64,000 nucleotides of DNA from an uncultured Opitutia bacterium (lineage in GTDB: Bacteria > Verrucomicrobiota > Verrucomicrobiia > Opitutales > Opitutaceae), in contig CAIQKV010000078.1 of the NCBI GenBank assembly GCA_903872505.1, positions 83,856 through 147,855 on the forward strand, given 5' to 3'. The translations under genes and the position numbers were made by a program. Below, piece after piece: positions 37,070-45,967 of this stretch (positions are counted from its first letter, which is position 1; each line of letters begins with the position of its first letter). Under the pieces are notes generated by a model. The model searched no databases, was not told where the DNA came from, and saw only the letters and a program-made list of their open reading frames with translations.

Positions 37070-38010
37070 GGCACGGCCCGGCCCAGCAGCCGGCGGGCTG
37101 ATCGGCGCAGCAACCCGGCGTATCCGCCGGAATACAGTGTGTGCTCGGTATGGCTGTCCGCGCGCCGGTCCCGCTCGATATTTTCCGGATGCCGCAGCGG
37201 GAAGGTCAGCTCCGCCGTGGGCCGGCAGAGCCGGCGCTCCGCCGGCCGCATGTGCGTGGCATCGAGGCCAAAGCCGATGTTGGTCACCAGATTGACCCCG
37301 GGGAGCGCCGCCAGCCCGCCATGACGCCACATCGCGTAGGTCCAGCGGTAGGCCCAGCTGTCCACTTTCCCGGCGTGGACCCGGTCGAAAACGTCCCGCC
37401 AGTACTGCGCCGCCCCGGGTTCGCTGAACTGCTCGCGCAACCAGCTCGTTTCCCGCGCCGCCGGCCAGTCCTTCATCTCCCAGTCGAAGTGCTTCCATGA
37501 CCGGCGCCATGCCGCCCAGCCCCAAACGTGGTTGTACCGCGAAAAATAATACCGGTCCGGCTGCGCACGGGCTTGAAAATTAGCCCCGCCTATGTGGCTG
37601 ATCCGGTCATCATCCCGATACCGGGCGAGCAACTCGGCGCTGAACGGGAAAAAACTCCGACCCGGCACGCAATCATCTTCGAGAATAATGGCCTCGGGTT
37701 CGCGGGCAAAGACCGCGTCCAGCCCCGATGACACACGCCGCGCGCACCCGAGGTTCGCCGGCGCATAGTCGCGAATCACCTCGCAGGGCCAGTCCACGCC
37801 GTGCTCGACCAGCGACCGCACCTCCGCGCACAAAGCGGGCTCACCCGGCCGGTCGCGCCGCGGGCCGTCGGCCACGACGTAGAGCCGCGACGGCTGCGCG
37901 GCACGGATCGCCGCCAGCGACCGGGCCGTGCAACCCGGCCGGTTGAATACAACAAGAACGACCGTGGTAGTCAGCGCGGGTTCTCTCGCCGTGGCGGCGG
38001 ACGGATTCAT
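37066..38010 (-). CDS. Glycosyltransferase (GT2-like fold)
   Basis: TTVVLVVFNRPGCTARSLAAIRAAQPSRLYVVADGPR, EAIILEDDCVPGRSFFPF. Confidence 0.75.
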   Translation of the reverse strand: MNPSAATAREPALTTTVVLVVFNRPGCTARSLAAIRAAQPSRLYVVADGPRRDRPGEPALCAEVRSLVEHGVDWPCEVIRDYAPANLGCARRVSSGLDAVFAREPEAIILEDDCVPGRSFFPFSAELLARYRDDDRISHIGGANFQARAQPDRYYFSRYNHVWGWAAWRRSWKHFDWEMKDWPAARETSWLREQFSEPGAAQYWRDVFDRVHAGKVDSWAYRWTYAMWRHGGLAALPGVNLVTNIGFGLDATHMRPAERRLCRPTAELTFPLRHPENIERDRRADSHTEHTLYSGGYAGLLRRSARRLLGRAVP

Positions 38011-38041
38011 GGTATCGGAGGAGGAGGATTCCGATCGCTGT

Positions 38042-39022
38042 TCATTTTACCGATCGCGAGAACTCCGGATGCCGGGCTGCTCCCACCATTCCATCGCTGA
38101 TCAGTTGATCGTGGGCCATCACTTGATTCGCCGACACCACCGGCCACAGCGGGACGCCGCCTACGAAGGCGGCGGTGGCCGAGAAGGTGCTTGGGGCGCT
38201 GACGATGAAGTCGCACAGGGAAAGCTCGACCCAATTCTCAAACCAATGTCCGGCCGACCGGGGATTGCCGCTCGCGAGATGCACGGGCAGGCCGCCAAAA
38301 TCCGCCGGATCCTGCCAGTCTTCCGATGCCACCACCACGCCGACCCTGCGCCCGCCGTGCAAATCGAGCAACTGTCGGATCCACCCGGCGTATTGCGCAC
38401 TGGTGAAAAAAAACCGCCCGCCGTCCCACACCCGGTAATCCGATTGCCGGACGAGCACGCCCACGAGCACATCGTAACGCGCTCGGAGCAGAGTCATGAA
38501 CTCCTGCGCCGGTCGGGCAAATTCAGGCGCCGGGAGAAAATATCCGCGAAGCTCCGCCTGATACTGCTCAAAAAGGCGCCAACTCGCAATTTTCCAGCCG
38601 CTGCACGTCGTGACAGGCGACCGCGCCACGCGGGGGAAAAAAACGGGGTCGTCCAAGTCGATGCCTTCACTCTTCGATCCGCCGTCGGTGATGGCCTGCC
38701 AGCCCGGCCGCCACCGACCGGCGACGTGCACGAGACTCGACCACCGATCGCGGTCCAGCCCGCCCCGGCGCATCCAGCCGGGCAAATCGTCGAGCCGCCG
38801 GGCCCACGCGTCCATACGGGATGGCCGGATCGGAAACAGGCAGGCGGGGTGTTGGCGCCAAACGTCGAAATAGGTCGCGTAGGGCCAGAACGCCAGGTCA
38901 AGCACCTCGACTTGCCCTTCATGCGCCCGCACCCAGGCCATCCAGTGGGTGAAACGAATGAGCTGGTTGCCCAGCCGGCCGGCACCATGCGTGTAGAGGA
39001 CCATTGGCGAAGTTGCGGTCAT
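38042..39022 (-). CDS. GT11-like (alpha-1,2-fucosyltransferase-like) glycosyltransferase, divergent
   Basis: GAGRLGNQLIRFTHWMAW, VGVLVRQSDYRVWDGGRFFFTSAQYAGWI, CDFIVSAPSTFSATAAFVGGVP. Confidence 0.6.
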   Translation of the reverse strand: MTATSPMVLYTHGAGRLGNQLIRFTHWMAWVRAHEGQVEVLDLAFWPYATYFDVWRQHPACLFPIRPSRMDAWARRLDDLPGWMRRGGLDRDRWSSLVHVAGRWRPGWQAITDGGSKSEGIDLDDPVFFPRVARSPVTTCSGWKIASWRLFEQYQAELRGYFLPAPEFARPAQEFMTLLRARYDVLVGVLVRQSDYRVWDGGRFFFTSAQYAGWIRQLLDLHGGRRVGVVVASEDWQDPADFGGLPVHLASGNPRSAGHWFENWVELSLCDFIVSAPSTFSATAAFVGGVPLWPVVSANQVMAHDQLISDGMVGAARHPEFSRSVK

Positions 39023-39035
39023 CGTGCCCCTGGCG

Positions 39036-39830
39036 TTAATGGCGGTTCCACCGCGGCGCCACCGCGACATAGTTCGCATAGGAATAGTTCTCCATCCACG
39101 CTTGGTAAGGGCGCAGTTCGAGGGCGTTGGGAAACAACTTGGCGAGCTTATAACCCCGCTCTTCCAGCAGCTCATAAATACTGCGCAAGGTCGTGCCGGC
39201 GTCGGCCGTTGTGCCTCCATATTCAAACTGAATGACATCCACGACCTCTGGTCGCAGCGCCATTTCCAGTCCGCGCAAGACGGCCAGTTCCGAGCCTTCC
39301 ACGTCGAGTTTTAGCAGATCGATCCGCGGTACTTTGTGCGACTCCAGGTAATCCTTGAGTCGGAGCAACGGAACTTGGATCGTTTCTCCCGGCACCACCG
39401 CCGCGGTGCGGCGCGGCACGAGTGAAGCGAGGCTGCTGCCGGACCGTCCAGAAAACAAGGCGGCCTCTCCACATTGGTCGGCGAGGGCCGCCCTCACGAT
39501 ATGCACCGCCGCATCGGCCACGAATGCCTGCCGCAACCGTTCCACGTTATGGGGCGAGGGCTCAAAGGCATGCACTTCGATGGGACAACCTGCCCCTCGC
39601 GCCTCCACCAGAATCAACCGGGTGTAGTCGCCGGCATTGGCTCCCGCGTCACACGCGACGAACGCCCGCTGCGTTCCAGCCGCGTGCGCCGCGATCAGCT
39701 GCCGCAGCAGCCAGCGTTCGCCATTGTGCGCCGGCCGGGGATCGTCATTGTTTTCCGCCAACCGGAAAAGCCGGCGGCCCAGCGAGCGGGTGCCCCGCCG
39801 CCACCAGGGGGAATTCACGCGCAGATTCAT
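39036..39830 (-). CDS. FkbM family methyltransferase
   Basis: FVACDAGANAGDYTRLIL, EVHAFEPSPHNVERLRQAF, IDLLKLDVEGSELAVLRGLE. Confidence 0.85.
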   Translation of the reverse strand: MNLRVNSPWWRRGTRSLGRRLFRLAENNDDPRPAHNGERWLLRQLIAAHAAGTQRAFVACDAGANAGDYTRLILVEARGAGCPIEVHAFEPSPHNVERLRQAFVADAAVHIVRAALADQCGEAALFSGRSGSSLASLVPRRTAAVVPGETIQVPLLRLKDYLESHKVPRIDLLKLDVEGSELAVLRGLEMALRPEVVDVIQFEYGGTTADAGTTLRSIYELLEERGYKLAKLFPNALELRPYQAWMENYSYANYVAVAPRWNRH

Positions 39831-40612
39831 GGCCGGCGCAGGTGATAGAGGCCCGTGCCGAATCCCCGCGCAGGGTCATAAGCCGGGAACAGCGCACGGC
39901 CGTAGATGTATCGCTCCTCCACGAGGTCAAGCCCGGGAAAGAGCGCCAAGAGGTAGGCCCGGGTGAAGGCGCGATGCGCATTGAAGCAGACCCGGCATTC
40001 GGCATCCACTGGGACACTGACGAAGAGATCCCCACCCGGCGCCAGCACGCGGCCCAGCTCGGCCGCGGCCTTCTCCGAACCCGCCGCGTCAAACGAGTCC
40101 CCGTAACGCCCCAACCCAATGTGCTCGATCACGCAGAGGGACGAAAGGCTCGCCACCGATCGATCCGCAAACGGCAAGGCCAGGACCGATCCGTGCTTGA
40201 AGGTAAATCCGGCGACCTCGATGTCCACCGGCCGGATATCGATTAGCGTGACCGGAACAAACTGCGCGACGAGCGCCATTGACTTTACCGAAGACGCGAC
40301 ATCCACGTGCCGGGCCGGCCGCCGCATGGCGATCTTGCGGGCAAACCAGGTGTCCTGCAGGAAATACGTCGGTTCCACCGGCGTGGTGGTCGTGCGATCC
40401 GTCAGGTACGGCTGGATATACTGGCCGCGCATGACGAACGGAGAGCCGGCGTTGAGCCGGCGGAACTGGCGGTATTCCCCCGCAAAGCCAGCCAGCCGCC
40501 GCAGCCCGGTCACCCAGCGGAAGCCGGCGCCAAATTGGACGGACAGTGCGCGCCACGCTTCGCGGATCACCCGCAACGGCGGACATTGCTTGAGCCAGTG
40601 GGGAAGTTTCAT
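39827..40612 (-). CDS. DUF268/SAM-methyltransferase-like protein
   Basis: HVDVASSVKSMALVAQFVPVTLIDIRPVDIEVAGFTFKHGSVLALPFADRSVASLSSLCVIEHIGLGRYGD. Confidence 0.8.
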   Translation of the reverse strand: MKLPHWLKQCPPLRVIREAWRALSVQFGAGFRWVTGLRRLAGFAGEYRQFRRLNAGSPFVMRGQYIQPYLTDRTTTTPVEPTYFLQDTWFARKIAMRRPARHVDVASSVKSMALVAQFVPVTLIDIRPVDIEVAGFTFKHGSVLALPFADRSVASLSSLCVIEHIGLGRYGDSFDAAGSEKAAAELGRVLAPGGDLFVSVPVDAECRVCFNAHRAFTRAYLLALFPGLDLVEERYIYGRALFPAYDPARGFGTGLYHLRRP

Positions 40613-41253
40613 CCGCAGATTCTCCTCCACAACCGACCCAGACGGCCGTGGCTTCGCGCGCGGGCGGCGGTAGCCTCCGCTTGCAACCATGAATTCATAA
40701 AATCCCGGTCCGCGACGGGCACGGCCACGAACACATCGTCAGAAAGTACGACATATCGCCGTCCGTCGGCCCTCAGGACTGCCACCGTGGCAGCCAGATC
40801 GGGCCACAAATCCGCCCGGTGCGGACGCGGCGGCGGCGCGCAGAACAATCGCGCGTCATCGACCATGACCGTGTGGACGCGGGGCGCGGAGTTAATCAAC
40901 GCGACCTCCGCCAACATCGGGCACTCAATTTCGCGACCCGCGGTATCCAGTCCGCTCCAATGCGCATCCAGCCAGAAGAGAGCCGGCTTGGCCAACGCGG
41001 GGACGATCTCGCGAAGGACGGCAGACGACTCGCCTGCTACCAACCGCACATTCGGCGCGGCCTGAAACCGGGCCTTGGCGGCCGCGTGGTAGACCGGTCC
41101 AAGTTCGATCGTCGTCACACGGGCAAAATGTTGCGCCGCCCAAGCCGCGGTGTCGCCCCGATAGGTACCGGTTTCAATGAAGTCGTCGAAGCCGCTCTGG
41201 CGCTGCAGTGCCAAAACCAAGGCTTCGGGCGGACCCATGCGATGTTGTGCCAT
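40609..41253 (-). CDS. Class I SAM-dependent methyltransferase
   Basis: FDDFIETGTYRGDTAAWAAQHFARVTTIELGPVYHAAAKARF, ALFWLDAHWSG. Confidence 0.75.
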   Translation of the reverse strand: MAQHRMGPPEALVLALQRQSGFDDFIETGTYRGDTAAWAAQHFARVTTIELGPVYHAAAKARFQAAPNVRLVAGESSAVLREIVPALAKPALFWLDAHWSGLDTAGREIECPMLAEVALINSAPRVHTVMVDDARLFCAPPPRPHRADLWPDLAATVAVLRADGRRYVVLSDDVFVAVPVADRDFMNSWLQAEATAARARSHGRLGRLWRRICG

Positions 41254-41262
41254 GACTCGATC

Positions 41263-42600
41263 CTATCCAGCAAATCTCCGCCACGGCAACAGGACTGCCT
41301 GCGCCATCCGGCGGAGATTCGCGCGCGCGCGCGGGTGAAACACCTCGAGGGCAAAGGTCGTCACGGCAAACGAGGCGAAGGACGACACAATCGCGCCGCG
41401 GACGCCCCAGCGGGGAACCAGCAGGAGATTGAGACAAATGTTCACCACTGCGCCCGCCACCGCCGTGAGCAGCGCAAAGCGGAACAGGCTCTCGTTGGTC
41501 ATAAAGATGCCGCGCGCCACGCCGAGGTTCGTGAAGAACAGCCGGAAGGCCAGCCAGGGCAGCAACGCCGCCGTGCCCGCGTAGGACCCGCCGTACAGCA
41601 GCCGGGCCGCCGCCGGCCCGAGCACAATCAGCGGCAGGGCCGTCGCCAAAAACAGGACGAACATGACCCGATAGAGACTGTGCAGGCGCCGTTGGTAAAG
41701 CGTTTCATCGTCGCGCTTGGCGCGCGCAATTTCCGGGGCGGCGACCGTCATGACCACGGTGGGCACAAATGCGAACACTGTGACCAGCCGGAGCGCTGCC
41801 GCATACTGGCCAAGCTCGCTGCCACCGAGGTGGTATCCGATCACCAACTGGTCGAAATACGCCTGAGCATAGACCGCCAGCCCGGAGCCCGCCAGCGGCC
41901 AGCTCTCCCTCAGCAGCGCACCTGCGCGGGTCAGCTCACAGCGCCAGTCCGCGGGCCGCCACCCGCGGCGCTGCACGGCCCACAGCCAGCCGGCTGCACA
42001 CAGCGCGAGCTCGATGACCCCGGCGGCCGCAAACGCCAGCACGGGCGCCCGCGCGATGATTAGCGCCACCTTGAGGAGGTTGGCCAGCACACAGGCACCC
42101 ATGCGCACCCAAGCCGACACGCGCGACTCGCCCTTCGCCTGGAACAGCAGGTCGATCACATCGAGCGTTTGGAAAAACATTCCCAGCGCGACCACCAGGA
42201 TCATCGGACGCACATCGGCCGCGAGTACGGATTGCAGCCAGGCGAGGGCCACGCAGACGAGAAACCCAGCGCCCGAACTCATGGCCCTGATGAAGTAGGC
42301 CGTGCCCATCCATGCCTCGGTCTCGGCCGGCGCACGCGCCAGCTCGCGCACCAGCACGGCGTTGACGCCCAGCGAGGTGAACGAACTCACCAGGCCGACG
42401 ATCGCGAGGGCGTAGCTCAGCCAGCCATAGCGCTCCGGGCCGAGGTAGCGCGCCATCCAGACGCCGACCACCAGGCCCACCGTCATGCGCAGGATTTGAT
42501 CGCAAAGCAGCCAGGATGAATTGTCGAAGGCCCGCCGCAACGTGTCCCGCCCGGCGAGCCGCTTCCGCAGAAACAACGGCAGCTGATCGACCGTGATCAT
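41263..42600 (-). CDS. Oligosaccharide flippase (Wzx-like)
   Basis: ILRMTVGLVVGVWMARYLGPERYGWLSYALAIVGLVSSFTSLGVNAVLVRELAR; about 12 TM helices. Confidence 0.88.
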   Translation of the reverse strand: MITVDQLPLFLRKRLAGRDTLRRAFDNSSWLLCDQILRMTVGLVVGVWMARYLGPERYGWLSYALAIVGLVSSFTSLGVNAVLVRELARAPAETEAWMGTAYFIRAMSSGAGFLVCVALAWLQSVLAADVRPMILVVALGMFFQTLDVIDLLFQAKGESRVSAWVRMGACVLANLLKVALIIARAPVLAFAAAGVIELALCAAGWLWAVQRRGWRPADWRCELTRAGALLRESWPLAGSGLAVYAQAYFDQLVIGYHLGGSELGQYAAALRLVTVFAFVPTVVMTVAAPEIARAKRDDETLYQRRLHSLYRVMFVLFLATALPLIVLGPAAARLLYGGSYAGTAALLPWLAFRLFFTNLGVARGIFMTNESLFRFALLTAVAGAVVNICLNLLLVPRWGVRGAIVSSFASFAVTTFALEVFHPRARANLRRMAQAVLLPWRRFAG

Positions 42601-42757
42601 GCCGACGTGATCCGCTGCCGGCCCATGGGGGCGGTCCCGCCCAGGCAGTCGCTCGGTCGTAGGATGGACGATGCGGGCGCTGGTTTATTCATGTCTGCAT
42701 TCAGCGTGGGCCGCCCGTCGCAGCGGGTCAACGTCCGCCCCGCGCCGGGAAAATAGG

Positions 42758-42786
42758 CTTCCGTCAACCCCGCCCGGCCCTACCCT
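42758..42786 (+). promoter_or_regulatory. Putative promoter, CTTCCGTC-N15-TACCCT
   Basis: Same motif and spacing recur at 43528-43556. Confidence 0.35.
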
Positions 42787-42829
42787 CGCATTCCCGCCTC
42801 CATGCCCATCCACTCCGTCTCGCCGCCCC

Positions 42830-43501
42830 ATGAATGAGACGTCCAAGAGCCGGAAGTTCTGGGGTCCGCTCGAGCGGTCGGTCCTCATCGGCACCGGCAT
42901 CGACATTGGCTGCGGACCCGATCCGGTCACGCCCACGGTCCGGCAATTCGACCTCGCCGACGGCGACGCGAATCACATCACACGGCACGTCCACGAGCAG
43001 TTCGATTTTGTCTACGCCTCGCACTGCCTGGAACACATGCACGACCCGCGCCAGGCCGTCCTCGAGTGGTGGCAGCTCGTGAAACCCGGCGGCCACCTTT
43101 TTTTCATCGTGCCCGACGAGGATCTTTATGAGCAGGGTGTGTTTCCCAGCCGGTTCAACGACGACCACAAGGCCACTTTCACCGTGGACAAGGCCCAAAG
43201 CTGGTCGCCGGTCTCGATCAATGTCCGCGCGCTGGCCGCGTCGCTGCCCGGCGGCGAACTCGTCAGCCTCGAGTTGCAGCATCACGGCTACGACCGACGG
43301 CTGCTCCGCCACGGCCCCGATGTGCGGCCGCCCGGGTGGCCGTATTTCTGGATCCGCGTCTACCGGCGACTCCGGAGCATGGGCTGGCTGCCCTGGCTCG
43401 AGCCGGTGGAACGCTGGCGCAGCCACTGGTTTGCCGTCGACCAGACCAAGCGGGCAGACACGCTTGCCCAGATCCAGTGCATCGTGCGCAAACGCGCTTA
43501 G
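42830..43501 (+). CDS. Class I SAM-dependent methyltransferase
   Basis: GTGIDIGCGPDPVTPTVRQFDLADGDAN, FDFVYASHCLEHMHDPRQAVLEWWQLVKPGGHLFFIVPDED. Confidence 0.85.
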   Translation: MNETSKSRKFWGPLERSVLIGTGIDIGCGPDPVTPTVRQFDLADGDANHITRHVHEQFDFVYASHCLEHMHDPRQAVLEWWQLVKPGGHLFFIVPDEDLYEQGVFPSRFNDDHKATFTVDKAQSWSPVSINVRALAASLPGGELVSLELQHHGYDRRLLRHGPDVRPPGWPYFWIRVYRRLRSMGWLPWLEPVERWRSHWFAVDQTKRADTLAQIQCIVRKRA

Positions 43502-43527
43502 CGGCGCCCCGCCCGTCCCGGAAAAAA

Positions 43528-43556
43528 CTTCCGTCTCCCCCCGCCTCCGCTACGTT
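43528..43556 (+). promoter_or_regulatory. Putative promoter, CTTCCGTC-N15-TACGTT, 11 bp from start codon
   Basis: Matches 42758-42786. Confidence 0.35.
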
Positions 43557-43567
43557 GCCCCTGCCGC

Positions 43568-44257
43568 ATGAAGCTTTCCATCATCATTCCCTGCTACAAC
43601 GAGGCCAAGACCATCCGCGCCATCGTGGAACGCGTGCGCGCCGCCCCGGTGGCCAGCAAGGAGATCATCATCGTGGATGACTGCTCGCGCGACGGCACCC
43701 GCGACCTGCTCCGTACCCAGCTCGCCCCGCTGGTGGACCGGGTCATCTACCACGACGTCAACCGCGGCAAGGGCGCCGCCCTCCGCACCGGGTTCGCCGC
43801 CGCCACCGGCGAGATCGTCATCGTGCAGGACGCCGACCTCGAGTACGACCCGCAGGAATACCCGCGCCTGCTCAAGCCCATCCTCGACGGCAAGGCCGAC
43901 GTCGTCTTCGGCTCGCGCTTCATGGGCGCCGAGGCGCACCGCGTCGTCTATTTCTGGCACATGGTCGGCAACAAGTTCCTCACCCTGTTCTCGAACATGT
44001 GCACCGGCATCAACCTCACGGACATGGAGACCTGCTACAAGGTCTTCCGCCGCGACGTGCTGCAGAAGATCACCATCGAGGAGGACCGCTTCGGCTTCGA
44101 GCCGGAGATCACCGCCAAGATCGCGAAGCTCGACTGCGTCATCTACGAGGTCGGCATCAGCTACTACGGCCGGACCTACGCCGAGGGCAAGAAGGTCGGC
44201 TGGCGCGACGGCTTCCGCGCGCTGTGGGCCATCGCCAAATACAACCTGCTCCGCTGA
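43568..44257 (+). CDS. Glycosyltransferase family 2, DPM1-like polyprenyl-phosphate glycosyltransferase
   Basis: [80 protein letters not shown]. Confidence 0.9.
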   Translation: MKLSIIIPCYNEAKTIRAIVERVRAAPVASKEIIIVDDCSRDGTRDLLRTQLAPLVDRVIYHDVNRGKGAALRTGFAAATGEIVIVQDADLEYDPQEYPRLLKPILDGKADVVFGSRFMGAEAHRVVYFWHMVGNKFLTLFSNMCTGINLTDMETCYKVFRRDVLQKITIEEDRFGFEPEITAKIAKLDCVIYEVGISYYGRTYAEGKKVGWRDGFRALWAIAKYNLLR

Positions 44258-44285
44258 CCGCCGGGCCGCGCGCGGGACCAACCCC

Positions 44286-45962
44286 ATGACTCCGGCGGCC
44301 CTGGCCACCCTGCTTCCCCCGGCCGCACTGGGCTGGACGCTGCTGCTGCTGGCCGCCGCGTGGAGCCTGCGGGCGGTCTGGGCGGGCGATCCCGCCCCCA
44401 CCCTCGGCTGGAAATGGTGGGTGCTCGCGGCGGGAACGCTGCTGTGCTTCCGCTGGCCGATGCTGGGGGTGGTGCACCAGTTGAACCCCGATGAAAGCCA
44501 GCTCATCGCGGGCGCGCTCACCCTGCGGCATGATCCGGTCTTCTGGCGCTCGGTGGACGGCGGCACCGCCGGGCCGCTCGATTACTATCCCCTGCTGCCG
44601 GCTGCGTGGGCGGACGGCTTCGCGAGCTACGTCGTCGCCCGCCTGATCGGCCTGGCCGCGGCGTTCGGCGCGATCGTGCTGGCCGGGGAAACGCTCGCGC
44701 TGCTGGCCGGCGCGGCCGTGGCGCGGGTCGCGGTGCTGCCGGCGCTCGCCGCCGCCGCGTTCACGACCAACCCCGATTTCGCGCATTATTCGACCGAGCT
44801 CACCCCGGCGCTGCTGCTCGCCGGCGCCGGCTGGCTCGCGGTGCGCCAGGGCCGCGCCCCCGCCCCGGGACGGTTGTGGCTCATTGCGCTCCTGCTCGGC
44901 GGGGTCGCCTGGGCCAAGCTGCAGGCCGTGCCAATCGCCGCCGCGCTCTGGGTGCTCGTGGCCGTGCACGAGAGCCGGGCCGGGCGGGCCCGCGCCCTGC
45001 TTCCCCTCGTGGCCGGCGCGCTGCTGCCGGCGCTCGTCTGCCTCGGGATCGCCGGGCTCACGGGCCAGCTCGAGCACCTGTACGTGCCCTACGTGCTCGC
45101 CAATTTCGCCTATGTCGGCGCGCCGCATTTCTCCTGGGCGCAGGTCGCTGCGGACCAGTGGCAGAATGCGCTCTCGGACGCCTACCTCGGGTTCTGGCTC
45201 GCGGGCTCGGCCCTCATCCTCGTCCCGCTGGGGCTCTGGCAGGTCCGCCGCGCCCCCGCCGGGGCGCGCCGCGTCGCGCTCGCGGCCGCCGTCCTGTTCG
45301 TCGTCGGCATATACAGCGCGCTCGCCCCGCGCCGGGCCTCGGGGCATCACCTGCAGCTCGTCCCGCTGCCGCTGCTCTGGCTGACCGGCACGGCCCTCGC
45401 CCTGGCCTGGCCGGACGGCGCCGCGCCCGGCGCGGCCGGCAAGCGCCTGCTGTTCGCCGGTCTTTTTCTCTTCGGTGGCCTCGTCCCGCAGCTCGCGTGG
45501 CGCGCAGGCGGGGTGGATTCGTTTGCGGCGATGAACGCGGACCCCGTGCGGCCGGGCCGCCGCGAGCTGGTCGCGCTGGTGCGCTTTTTCTCCGCCCCGG
45601 GCGAGCCGCTCGCGGTCTGGGGCTGGCGTTGTTCGCTCTATGTCGAGGCCGGCCGGCCCCAGGCGACGCGCCAGGCGCAATCGGAGGCGCAGATCTACGC
45701 CGGGCCGCTCCAGCCGTATTTCCTGCGCCGGTACCTGGAGGATTTCCGGACCGCCAACCCGCCGGTGTTCGCCGATGCGGTGGGCCCGGGTAATTTCGCC
45801 TTCGAGGACCGCGGCCGGGCGCACGAATGTTTCCCGCCGTTGCGCGACGAGGTCCGGGCCCGCTACACGCAGGTGGCCGACCTCGACGGCACCCGCCTCT
45901 TCGTGCGCAATGACCGGCTCGCCGCCGCCAACCGCACCCTGCGCGCCCCGGCGACACCCTGA
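44286..45962 (+). CDS. Polytopic GT-C-like membrane glycosyltransferase
   Basis: NPDESQLIAGALTL in first loop, many TM helices, C-terminal soluble segment. Confidence 0.7.
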   Translation: MTPAALATLLPPAALGWTLLLLAAAWSLRAVWAGDPAPTLGWKWWVLAAGTLLCFRWPMLGVVHQLNPDESQLIAGALTLRHDPVFWRSVDGGTAGPLDYYPLLPAAWADGFASYVVARLIGLAAAFGAIVLAGETLALLAGAAVARVAVLPALAAAAFTTNPDFAHYSTELTPALLLAGAGWLAVRQGRAPAPGRLWLIALLLGGVAWAKLQAVPIAAALWVLVAVHESRAGRARALLPLVAGALLPALVCLGIAGLTGQLEHLYVPYVLANFAYVGAPHFSWAQVAADQWQNALSDAYLGFWLAGSALILVPLGLWQVRRAPAGARRVALAAAVLFVVGIYSALAPRRASGHHLQLVPLPLLWLTGTALALAWPDGAAPGAAGKRLLFAGLFLFGGLVPQLAWRAGGVDSFAAMNADPVRPGRRELVALVRFFSAPGEPLAVWGWRCSLYVEAGRPQATRQAQSEAQIYAGPLQPYFLRRYLEDFRTANPPVFADAVGPGNFAFEDRGRAHECFPPLRDEVRARYTQVADLDGTRLFVRNDRLAAANRTLRAPATP

Positions 45963-45967
45963 CCGCC

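Noticed and set aside
41330-41343. CGCGCGCGCGCGCG tract (Z-DNA-prone)
   Set aside because: Falls in the coding region of the flippase as Arg/Ala codons; expected in GC-rich coding DNA.
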